In this document: in pieces, positions 8,067 through 15,434 of the stretch | Numbering within the stretch: position 1 is the first letter of the stretch | Layout: each line of letters opens with the position of its first letter | Origin: Lachnospiraceae bacterium | Lineage (GTDB): Bacteria > Bacillota > Clostridia > Lachnospirales > Lachnospiraceae | DNA: 64,000 bases | Reading direction: 5' to 3' | Assembly: GCA_017480195.1 (NCBI GenBank) | Contig: JAFVBE010000003.1 | Span: 31,387-95,386, forward strand | Notes under the pieces: model-generated | Told to the model about the DNA's origin: nothing | Database searches by the model: none | The model's input: only the letters and a program-made list of their open reading frames with translations | Translations under genes and position numbers: made by a program

Positions 8067-9278
8067 ATGGACGATAAGCGCACAGAGAAAAATCAGACAT
8101 TGAAAAGATTAAACATACTTGGGATTGGTAATAAGCTGCTGTTAATCTTTATAATATCAGTCTTTATAATAGGCATCGGACTTGTTGTGATGATTGCACA
8201 GGATGGGATAAAAGAGGTTTTCAAGCAAAACTGGGTATGGATACTTATTGTAGTATTAATAGAGGTTATCGTATTCTGGACCGGAATTATTATGGTCTAT
8301 CTTACTTCCGTACAGCTTGGTATAAAGATGAGGATAATCGGAATTATATGCGGTATGATTCCTATTGCACATCTGATTGCGCTTGCCGTAATAATCAGAA
8401 TTACAGGAAATGAAGCAAGGTTCGAGAAAAAGAAACTAAAGCTCAATAAGAAAAGACATGAGCAGCAGATATGCAAGACAAAATATCCTATACTTATGGT
8501 ACACGGAGTTTTCTTCAGTGATTCCAAGTATCTTAATTACTGGGGCAGAATACCGAAGGAGCTTTCTGAAAATGGAGCGACGATATATTACGGAGAGCAT
8601 CAGTCTGCGGCAGCAGTTACGGACAGTGCAAAGGAGCTTGCTGCAAGGATAAGGCAGATAGTAGAGGAGACTGGATGTGAAAAGGTAAATGTTATCGCTC
8701 ATTCCAAGGGTGGTCTGGATATAAAAACGGCTGTTGCAACCACAGATATAGCACCTTATGTGGCATCAATCACCACTGTAAATACCCCACACAGAGGATG
8801 CGAATTCGCAGATTATCTGATGGGTAAGGCTCCACAGGGATTAAAGGATAAGGTAGCATCTGCTTATAATTCCACACTTAAAAAGCTTGGAGATGATAAT
8901 CCTGATTTTATAGCGGCAGTCACAGACCTTACTGCCACAGGCTGCAGTGAGATAACCAAGCTTACCGAAGGCTATGATTATAAGGGCGCGGGAATATATA
9001 CGCAGAGTATAGGCTCCGTAATGAAGGTGGCGACAAGCGGGGCATTTCCACTTAACATGAGTTATCATCTGGTTAAGCATTTTGATGGCAGGAATGACGG
9101 ACTTGTAGGTGAAGATTCATTCCAATGGGGAGAAGACTATACATTTCTTGAGAATAAATATAAAAGAGGTATATCTCATGGTGATATGATAGACCTTAAC
9201 CGTGAGAATATCAAAGGCTTTGATGTGAGAGAATTTTATGTAAAGCTGGTGGAGAAGCTTAAGGAGAGAGGGTTGTAA
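8067..9278 (+). CDS. Membrane-anchored alpha/beta hydrolase (triacylglycerol lipase-like)
   Basis: This 403-residue protein has three N-terminal membrane helices (about residues 22-45, 55-80 and 88-112), then a lipase domain. The oxyanion region is PILMVHGVFFSD, the nucleophile elbow is AHSKGG (A-H-S-x-G-G), an Asp lies in the FDGRNDGLV region, and a late His lies in RGISHGDMID. The domain resembles bacterial lipases of the LipA/EstA type. The active domain is probably on one membrane face acting on lipids or esters. Single gene, closed by a terminator. Confidence 0.82.
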   Translation: MDDKRTEKNQTLKRLNILGIGNKLLLIFIISVFIIGIGLVVMIAQDGIKEVFKQNWVWILIVVLIEVIVFWTGIIMVYLTSVQLGIKMRIIGIICGMIPIAHLIALAVIIRITGNEARFEKKKLKLNKKRHEQQICKTKYPILMVHGVFFSDSKYLNYWGRIPKELSENGATIYYGEHQSAAAVTDSAKELAARIRQIVEETGCEKVNVIAHSKGGLDIKTAVATTDIAPYVASITTVNTPHRGCEFADYLMGKAPQGLKDKVASAYNSTLKKLGDDNPDFIAAVTDLTATGCSEITKLTEGYDYKGAGIYTQSIGSVMKVATSGAFPLNMSYHLVKHFDGRNDGLVGEDSFQWGEDYTFLENKYKRGISHGDMIDLNRENIKGFDVREFYVKLVEKLKERGL

Positions 9279-9300
9279 AGAAAATTTTATAAGGTAGTTA

Positions 9301-9348
9301 AAAAACTGTTACATTAGATGAATTATTTATTTGATGTGACAGTTTTTT
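9301..9348 (+). terminator. Intrinsic terminator after the lipase gene
   Basis: AAAAACTGTTACAT at 9301-9314 pairs with ATGTGACAGTTTTT at 9334-9347, leaving a T-run. The A/T-symmetrical arms mean it could work in both directions. Confidence 0.8.
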
Positions 9349-9434
9349 AATTTTTGAACCTTTTTTACAGTTCATTACAATATATAATTGAAGGGGCAAA
9401 AAGGCTCCTGTAAAGACGTCTTGAAGGTGCAAAT

Positions 9435-9631
9435 ATGAATTATACGGATTTGGAAAACTTTATGGAGGTATATGGACAAGATATTATGTTTCCTGCAGGG
9501 AAGATCGAATGAGTGAAAATCTAAGCTGGTCTACATCGGAAGATGGCTTGAGCGACATTATTATTGAGACACATACACTCAATGAAGATGGTACGGTTAC
9601 ATTTGTAATATATGTACCAAAGCTTGATTAA
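9435..9631 (+). other. Two tiny overlapping reading frames, possible gene relic
   Basis: An ATG at 9435 with GAAGGTG upstream opens a 25-residue frame (MNYTDLENFMEVYGQ...) that ends in ATGA at 9509-9512. It overlaps a 40-residue frame 9509-9631 containing THTLNEDGTVTFVIYVPKLD. The second looks like the end of a secreted-domain protein, so the pair may be a frameshifted, shrunken relic, or two genuine micropeptides. I do not recognise either. The rest of 9279-9715 holds only terminators. Confidence 0.3.
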
Positions 9632-9654
9632 AAATAATTCCATATAGTATATAA

Positions 9655-9685
9655 ATGGCACTTAGCGAAGGCTGAGTGTCATTTT
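9655..9685 (+). terminator. Intrinsic terminator
   Basis: ATGGCACTTA pairs with TGAGTGTCAT (with G-T pairs) around GCGAAGGC, followed by TTTTT. It lies between the relic and the oppositely oriented DUF3800 gene. Confidence 0.6.
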
Positions 9686-9715
9686 TACTTTAGAAAAAGG
9701 GGCAAATCACCCCAA

Positions 9716-10399
9716 TTATAATTTCATTTTTCGGATATGCTTAAGATAATTTTTCTTGAAATCTCTGACAGTATCAAAAAAATCAAGTTCTGATTTTGTG
9801 AATGAATTATGTTCTGCTTTATCTGCCAAGAGTTCCACTGTACAGATTAAGTCTGCAACTTGAAACAGCTTATAATCGACAGGTTGTACTTTTCGCATTT
9901 CTACATCAGTAAACAAAGTATTGAATACTGAAGTAATAATTCGTGTCAACTGAGTCTGTCCATTATCATAGTAGACAATAATCTTACTAAAACTATTCCA
10001 AAATTCATCACGAGAATGAAGTTCTTGCGAGATTAGTTTACTAAGCTTTGCAGTCAAAATTATTTCGTCAGCACATTCTGATTTATTGACACGAACTGTG
10101 AAGTATTTGATTGGAAGATGTATAGCAAAATAATAAAGTACATTAAATAAATGTTTCCTATCTTCAACTAAATCATTTGAATATATACTTTCACGTCTGA
10201 TAAGAGGACCGGTATGTATAGCGTGGTCTGTATATCCTAAATTAGATGTCCTGTATTCTAATCCTTGTATTTTATCTGCTATATCATCTTCTTGATTGTG
10301 AAGAACTATTGTTACATAGTAGTAGGGCGAGTGATAGTCATATGGACCAAAATCTCCGCTCTCATCTATGAAACAACTTAGAATCTTTTGCGAAATCAT
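9716..10399 (-). CDS. DUF3800 domain protein
   Basis: This 227-residue cytoplasmic protein has the DUF3800 hallmarks CFIDESGDFG at the N terminus (acidic pair in an RNase H-like fold) and FQVADLICTVE near the C terminus. The family is widespread, often near defence or mobile genes, and is thought to be nuclease-like, but its role is unproven. It is the only minus-strand gene in this part and is preceded by a structured leader (separate entry). The coding sequence is AT-rich relative to its neighbours, which suggests transfer. Confidence 0.85.
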   Translation of the reverse strand: MISQKILSCFIDESGDFGPYDYHSPYYYVTIVLHNQEDDIADKIQGLEYRTSNLGYTDHAIHTGPLIRRESIYSNDLVEDRKHLFNVLYYFAIHLPIKYFTVRVNKSECADEIILTAKLSKLISQELHSRDEFWNSFSKIIVYYDNGQTQLTRIITSVFNTLFTDVEMRKVQPVDYKLFQVADLICTVELLADKAEHNSFTKSELDFFDTVRDFKKNYLKHIRKMKL

Positions 10400-10482
10400 A
10401 TTTACTTTCCCTTAAAAATGAAATTGGCGGGGGTTTCCCCCGCCGCTTGGTGGACCAGGGTCTTTCGACCAGCCCTATAACT
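10400..10482 (-). ncRNA. Structured leader RNA of the DUF3800 gene (DUF3800-motif-like)
   Basis: Read on the minus strand, the leader contains GGTC-GAAA-GACC (tetraloop hairpin) within GGGCTGGTCGAAAGACCC, then TGGTCCACC. Next comes a very GC-rich hairpin (GGCGGGG-GAAA-CCCCGCC, + strand about 10426-10443) followed by AATTTCATTTTT. It ends in AAGGGAAAG, the ribosome binding site. The last hairpin with its U-rich tail looks like a terminator between promoter and gene, as in attenuation control. Several conserved RNA motifs upstream of DUF3800 genes have been described from comparative genomics; membership of one of those families is inferred, not tested. Confidence 0.6.
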
Positions 10483-10488
10483 ACTCTT

Positions 10489-10517
10489 ACTGTAGCATAA
10501 AAACAGATTAATTTCAA
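10489..10517 (-). promoter_or_regulatory. Promoter of the DUF3800 leader
   Basis: On the minus strand TTGAAA (10517-10512), 17 bases, TACAGT (10494-10489). This places the RNA start near 10482, just before the structured leader. Confidence 0.5.
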
Positions 10518-10701
10518 TATATTTACTGAAAAATTAAAAATAAACTATACACTTTAGCTTTTAGATATATTAGCAGTTTTATTATTAAATTGCAATAGGA
10601 AAGTGCTGCCATTATTAAGATACTCATAAATCTATAAAATGTTATATATTTGATTTTGTATAGAGATTGTGATGCTGAGAAAATGCTTTTAATTTTATAG
10701 G

Positions 10702-10753
10702 TTGACAAATGTAAAACAAAGTGATATAGTTTGGTGTACAAAAGTAAACCAAA
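10702..10753 (+). promoter_or_regulatory. Promoter and operator of the BlaI/BlaR1-like pair
   Basis: TTGACA 10702-10707, 17 bases, TATAGT 10725-10730. An inverted repeat TTTGGT (10730-10735)/ACCAAA (10748-10753) covers the expected transcription start. This is the right place for autorepression by the BlaI-type protein encoded next. Confidence 0.65.
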
Positions 10754-10769
10754 TTATACGGAGGATATT

Positions 10770-11132
10770 ATGACAAAGTTATCAGATGCAGAATGGAAGA
10801 TTATATCTTTTTTGTGGAATAACCCGCCTATGACATTGATGGAGATTACGAAGGCTTTGGAGAATGAGACAGGATGGAGCAAGTCTACGGTTATTACGTT
10901 ATTGAAGAGGATGGAGGAAAAGAGAGCTATAAGCCATGAGGAAAAGGGCAGAACTAAATATTTTTATCCGATATTAGAAAAAAATCAGGTTAATCTTGAG
11001 GAGACTAAGAGCTTTCTCGATAAGGTTTATAGTGGCAGAGTCGGACTTATGATATCCAATATGATTAAGCAGGAGGCTCTGTCAGAGGAGGAGATAAAGG
11101 AGCTTTACACGATTTTGAAGGGGGACAAGTGA
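10770..11132 (+). CDS. BlaI/MecI/CopY-family transcriptional repressor
   Basis: This 120-residue winged-helix repressor begins MTKLSDAEWKIISFLW, the typical family start (LSDAEW-x-V/I). The recognition segment is SKSTVITLLKRMEEK, followed by a C-terminal dimerisation helix. Family members repress their own operon until a membrane M56 protease cleaves them. The next gene encodes such a protease, so the two form a sensor-repressor pair. The ATG at 10770 has GGAGG five bases upstream. It overlaps the next start in TGATG, indicating translational coupling. Confidence 0.92.
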   Translation: MTKLSDAEWKIISFLWNNPPMTLMEITKALENETGWSKSTVITLLKRMEEKRAISHEEKGRTKYFYPILEKNQVNLEETKSFLDKVYSGRVGLMISNMIKQEALSEEEIKELYTILKGDK

Positions 11133-13645
11133 TGGCGAATTTTATAGGGTTAAATGTTCTTATGTTTGCGGTGCTGCTTATTCGCATACTTGCAGGCGAT
11201 AAAATCAGTAAGAGATTAAGATATGCCTTCTGGCTTGTGATACCGATTTTTATGCTGGTGTCTCCTTTTGTTGATTTGAAAAGTCCGATTCAGATTGAAG
11301 CCTTCTTCGGAAGAGAGATTGACAGTGATTCGGGAGAGGACAAAGCTGCGTCGGATATAGAAGAGTATGATACGGATAATTCAAATATACAGAATTCTGA
11401 CATAGAGAGTTTAGGTGTAGAAAATCTGAACAATGAGGGTGAAGATACTGATATATATTCAGACGGTCAGAATATATCGGCTACAGATAATACAGGTCTG
11501 TCAAACAAAAGATATAATGATAGGACAGGTAACGATAATAACGGTACATATAACATGGATAATAATAAAAATGCAGACAATCCGGATAATATTTCAGAGA
11601 TATCGGATAATCCAAGCGGCAATATATCATATGTGGAAGTCGATACAACGAAGAACAGAAATGATATCCGAGACAAAATAATTAATTTTGCAGTAAAAAT
11701 ATTTAAAACCATATGGTGCATATCCTCGCTGACAGTATTTATATGTATATTGGTATATAATCTCGGCTTTGTATATTATTGCAGGAAGAAGCGTTCATAT
11801 TATGAGACGGACGAAAAAACGGGGATGAAGATTTATCAGATGCCTAATATAGAATCACCCTTCTTGCTTGGTAGAAGTATATATATTAATCCTGATATGC
11901 TTGAGGATGACAGTATGTATCATTATGCAGTTACACATGAATATTGCCATTTCAAGCATGGAGATGCTTTCTGGTCAGTGATAAAATATATCGTATTTTC
12001 GATATATTGGTTTGACCCGTTGGTATGGCTCTGTCTTAGCTTAGTCCACAGAGACAGTGAGATTGCCTGTGATGAAGAGGTTATAAAGGAGGTTGGCGAA
12101 GAACATAAAAATGAATACGGCGAGACTTTAATCAGACTTCTTGCGACTGCCGATAATGGAAAAGGATATTTCAATATCTCGACTGCTATGAATGGTAAGA
12201 AGAGTATGATTAAGGAGCGGATTGAGAATATTTCTAAGAAACAGAATCATAAAAAAGCTGTAGCTGTAATTACTGTAATATGCCTTGTACTTATTACAGG
12301 CTGCTCGATGATAAATCCATTCGTAAAGGAGAAAAGTAGAGAACAGTCAGATGTCACAAAGCAAGATGGTAATTCAGGCATAATAGATGGTGAAGCTGAC
12401 AGAGAAGATAGCAATAAAGGTGATATTAAGGACGATAATGCATCGTATAATGCAGATAACAATGCCGTTGATACGATTAATTCATCGGACACCGAGAACC
12501 TTCCGGTATATATAACCGACAGTCTTGAAAACCTTAACTCACAAAAGGATATAGAAAGCTCATACGTAACAGAGATATATAACTTTATGAACCATTACTG
12601 GATAGACGAGGATGGCATACTGTGGGGAACAGGTCAAAATGACTGCGGACAGCTTGGGATAAATAATCCGTCAGATATAAATAATCTCGACCATAATTAT
12701 TACGAGCCTGTAAAAATTGCAGAAGATGTAATGCATATTACATTAGATTCAAGTGGTTCATCTTTGATATATGTGACTAACGATCATAGATTATATGGCT
12801 TGGGTGCGAACAATATGGGCATGCTTATGCAGGAGGTTAATGAGTACGAGATGTTAAATCCTGACAGTAATATTGTATTTGAGCCATATCTTCTTATGGA
12901 TAACGTGGTATTCGCATCTGCCGGAGGGCAAAGTGTGTGTGCTATAAAGGATAACGGAGATTTATACTGGTGGGGAGACATAATTGTAACAACATCTACA
13001 AATCGACTTCCTAACAGATACACAGAATGGCCGTCTATGTATGAACCGGAGCCGAAGCTTATGCTCCATAATGTAAGATATGCGGTATCGGGTCTCTCGG
13101 TAGCAGCAGCCATAGATGAGGATAATAATCTGTGGCTCTGGGGCAATAATACATGGGGACAATGTGCACAGGATGTGGCAGAGATAAGCTACAGCAGGGA
13201 AGAGTCCGGTGATGTTAGCGTATCATTCAATGGGATTGATTTTGTCACAGAACCTGTGAAGGTCGCAACGGATGTTGAAATGGTGTGGGCTGATTCGCTT
13301 ACCAAAGGGCAGAATAGCTTTGATATAGCCGATTGGGAAGCGAAGGGATACTGGATAAATCCTTACGCAATGATAAGTAGTTATGATTATAATGTTTTTA
13401 TCAGAAAAACCGACGGACAGATGATGGCTTGCGGAATAGATATAGGTGAGGATACAAAGACTGCAGAAATATACGGAGATATCGGTCTTTCGGATGAAAA
13501 TATAGCCGAATTCGGAGAGGATTTTTTTACTCACAGATATTCTACGGAATTTCTTTCGATTACAGTGAGAGAATATACGGACGAGGATAATCCCGAGACA
13601 TATGAGACCGAAGACGAAGTGATATTTTGTAATGATATAGAATAA
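11132..13645 (+). CDS. BlaR1-like M56 metallopeptidase fused to an RCC1-repeat domain
   Basis: The 837-residue membrane protein has two helices at the N terminus (about 5-22 and 30-48), an Asp/Asn/Ser-rich low-complexity loop (about 65-175) and a helix at about 185-215. The M56 protease domain follows with HEYCH at 269-273 and a downstream DSEIACDEE (third zinc ligand). A further helix ending in ITGCS (about 376-395) leads to an outside Asn/Asp-rich linker and an RCC1-like repeat region (WGTGQNDCGQLG, LYGLGANNMGML, LWLWGNNTWGQC). BlaR1 normally ends in a penicillin-binding domain; here the sensor position holds a beta-propeller-like domain. It would sense an unknown extracellular signal and cut the repressor encoded upstream. 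No regulated target gene is adjacent. Confidence 0.85.
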   Translation: MANFIGLNVLMFAVLLIRILAGDKISKRLRYAFWLVIPIFMLVSPFVDLKSPIQIEAFFGREIDSDSGEDKAASDIEEYDTDNSNIQNSDIESLGVENLNNEGEDTDIYSDGQNISATDNTGLSNKRYNDRTGNDNNGTYNMDNNKNADNPDNISEISDNPSGNISYVEVDTTKNRNDIRDKIINFAVKIFKTIWCISSLTVFICILVYNLGFVYYCRKKRSYYETDEKTGMKIYQMPNIESPFLLGRSIYINPDMLEDDSMYHYAVTHEYCHFKHGDAFWSVIKYIVFSIYWFDPLVWLCLSLVHRDSEIACDEEVIKEVGEEHKNEYGETLIRLLATADNGKGYFNISTAMNGKKSMIKERIENISKKQNHKKAVAVITVICLVLITGCSMINPFVKEKSREQSDVTKQDGNSGIIDGEADREDSNKGDIKDDNASYNADNNAVDTINSSDTENLPVYITDSLENLNSQKDIESSYVTEIYNFMNHYWIDEDGILWGTGQNDCGQLGINNPSDINNLDHNYYEPVKIAEDVMHITLDSSGSSLIYVTNDHRLYGLGANNMGMLMQEVNEYEMLNPDSNIVFEPYLLMDNVVFASAGGQSVCAIKDNGDLYWWGDIIVTTSTNRLPNRYTEWPSMYEPEPKLMLHNVRYAVSGLSVAAAIDEDNNLWLWGNNTWGQCAQDVAEISYSREESGDVSVSFNGIDFVTEPVKVATDVEMVWADSLTKGQNSFDIADWEAKGYWINPYAMISSYDYNVFIRKTDGQMMACGIDIGEDTKTAEIYGDIGLSDENIAEFGEDFFTHRYSTEFLSITVREYTDEDNPETYETEDEVIFCNDIE

Positions 13646-13785
13646 TATTTATGTGATTGTCGGGAATAACAATAAAATGGATGGTAATACTTTGCGCATT
13701 ATTGTCAAAGAAATAAAATAATCAATGCACATTATAATTAATTATGATACAATAGCCTCATAATAAGATTACGGAGGTAGAAGAT

Positions 13786-14751
13786 ATGGCGTTTAACAAG
13801 GTAGTAGTAGCAGGTGGTGGAGTTCTCGGAACTCAGATAGGACTTATGTGTGCTTACACAGGACATGATGTGACCTTCTGGCTTAGGAGTGAGGGATCTA
13901 TAGGAAGAACCCAGCCGAAGATAGAGCGTTATTCGGCACTTATGATAGAGGATTTGGAGAAGGCGAAGGCGCTTATCGGCAATCCGATGGGAGCATTCGT
14001 GTATCCGAGAGGCATGATAAAGGATTGGAACGGTGTTACTGTAGAACAGATTGATGAGCTTATTGCACAGGCAAAGAAGCGTTTTGCAGAGAATATTCAT
14101 CTTGAGATAGATATGGCGAAGGCTGTTGAGGACGCTGACATCGTTATCGAATCAATGTCTGAGGACCCTGATGCAAAGATTGGTGTGTATACCAAGATGA
14201 AGGACTTGCTTCCTGAGAAGACTATATTATGTACGAATTCATCTACTATGCTTCCAAGCACCTTTGCAGAGTATACAGGCAGACCGGAAAAATACTGTGC
14301 TCTCCATTTTGCCAATACCATATGGAAGAATAACACTGCTGAGATAATGGGACATCCGGGAACAGATGCAGATGTATATAATCAGGTCGTTGCTTTTGCG
14401 GCAGAGATTAATATGGTTCCGCTTAAGCTTCACAAGGAACAGCCGGGATATATACTTAATTCTATGCTTGTGCCGTTTTTAAGTGCTGCACAGGGACTTT
14501 GGGCAAATGAGGTTTCCGACCCAGAGACGATAGACCTTACATGGCAGCTTGCCACGAGTGCGCCGGCAGGACCATTTAAGATTCTTGATATAGTCGGACT
14601 TGAGACGGCATACAACATCAACCAAATGAAACCGGATGCTGCTGTCGAGGGAACTACAACCTACAAGATAGGCAAGCTTTTGAAGGAAAAGATTGACAAG
14701 GGCGAAACCGGAGTAAATGCAGGTAAGGGCTTCTATGACTATACCAAATAA
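13786..14751 (+). CDS. 3-hydroxyacyl-CoA dehydrogenase family protein
   Basis: This 321-residue protein has an N-terminal Rossmann domain with VVAGGGVLGTQIG and the family segment ADIVIESMSED (normally ESVPE or EAVFE). The catalytic-site region is TNSSTMLPSTFAEYTGRPEKYCALHFAN, where the His of LHFAN fits the catalytic HFFNP His. A C-terminal helical dimer domain with GKGFYDY follows. It most resembles NAD(P)H-dependent 3-hydroxybutyryl-CoA dehydrogenases, but the PxP after the His is changed (HFAN), so a different hydroxyacid substrate is possible. RBS GGAGG. It stands alone and is closed by a long terminator. Confidence 0.82.
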   Translation: MAFNKVVVAGGGVLGTQIGLMCAYTGHDVTFWLRSEGSIGRTQPKIERYSALMIEDLEKAKALIGNPMGAFVYPRGMIKDWNGVTVEQIDELIAQAKKRFAENIHLEIDMAKAVEDADIVIESMSEDPDAKIGVYTKMKDLLPEKTILCTNSSTMLPSTFAEYTGRPEKYCALHFANTIWKNNTAEIMGHPGTDADVYNQVVAFAAEINMVPLKLHKEQPGYILNSMLVPFLSAAQGLWANEVSDPETIDLTWQLATSAPAGPFKILDIVGLETAYNINQMKPDAAVEGTTTYKIGKLLKEKIDKGETGVNAGKGFYDYTK

Positions 14752-14774
14752 ATAAATTTTATATTTAAAATCAA

Positions 14775-14832
14775 ATTCCCTTTTTCAGATGTCTGTCCAA
14801 TAAAATACATTTGAAAAAGGGAATATTTTTTG
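14775..14832 (+). terminator. Intrinsic terminator
   Basis: ATTCCCTTTTTCA at 14775-14787 pairs with TGAAAAAGGGAAT at the 3' side (ending 14824), with further pairing inside, then a T-rich tail. Confidence 0.85.
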
Positions 14833-14843
14833 ATAAGCTTAAC

Positions 14844-14865
14844 GTGTGCATAACGCACACCTTTT
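14844..14865 (+). terminator. GTGTGC hairpin with CTTTT tail
   Basis: GTGTGC (14844-14849), ATAAC loop, GCACAC (14855-14860), CTTTT. It shares the string GCACACCTTTT with the hairpin at 17197 on the other side of the HTH-kinase pair. Confidence 0.45.
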
Positions 14866-14930
14866 AATTATTTTTTTGTTATATAATAAAAGGTATTGAT
14901 AGTGGTAGAATTTTACAAAGGAGTTAATTT

Positions 14931-15356
14931 ATGGGTGTTTCGACAAACTCATTATTAAATAAGCTTACGAAGGGTAAGAATATCAATACCGTATTAGATA
15001 AGCATGAAACAGATTTTTTTGAATGCACTATATCGGAGTATCTTATGAAGCTATGTGAGGAGAGAGATACGGTGCCGGAGAGAGTAGTTAATAAGGCCCA
15101 GATAGAGAGAACCTACGGACATCAGATATTTAATGGCACGAGAACACCGTCGAGGGATAAGCTTATACAGATTGCTTTTGGTTTCGGACTGTCACTTGAC
15201 GAGACACAGAGACTGCTTAATGTGGCAGGCAAGAGTGCACTATATCCAAAGATAAAAAGAGACGCCATAATCATTTATGCCATATCTCACGAGATGAGCG
15301 TTATGGAAGCACAGGATGTTCTATGTGCAAATGAACTGCCTATGCTTGGAGTATAA
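14931..15356 (+). CDS. Small HTH-type protein paired with kinase
   Basis: The 141-residue protein contains an XRE-like helical region from about residue 55 to 105 (AQIERTYGHQIFNGTRTPSRDKL, then GLSLDETQRLLN). This is the pattern of Cro/C1-like proteins commonly encoded next to bacterial Ser/Thr kinases in Clostridia. AAGGAG sits seven bases before the ATG. It is followed by the kinase gene in the same direction, with a separate promoter between them. It probably acts as a regulator or substrate of the kinase; this is inferred from context. Confidence 0.65.
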   Translation: MGVSTNSLLNKLTKGKNINTVLDKHETDFFECTISEYLMKLCEERDTVPERVVNKAQIERTYGHQIFNGTRTPSRDKLIQIAFGFGLSLDETQRLLNVAGKSALYPKIKRDAIIIYAISHEMSVMEAQDVLCANELPMLGV

Positions 15357-15372
15357 ATTCTAATAAGATGGA

Positions 15373-15401
15373 TTGATAATTTGAAAAAAAGACATTATAA
15401 T
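15373..15401 (+). promoter_or_regulatory. Sigma-A promoter for the kinase gene
   Basis: TTGATA 15373-15378, exactly 17 bases, TATAAT 15396-15401. Transcription would begin near 15408, giving a very short leader. Confidence 0.65.
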
Positions 15402-15434
15402 GTATGTATATCTTAGAATATGGGGTATGCACAA

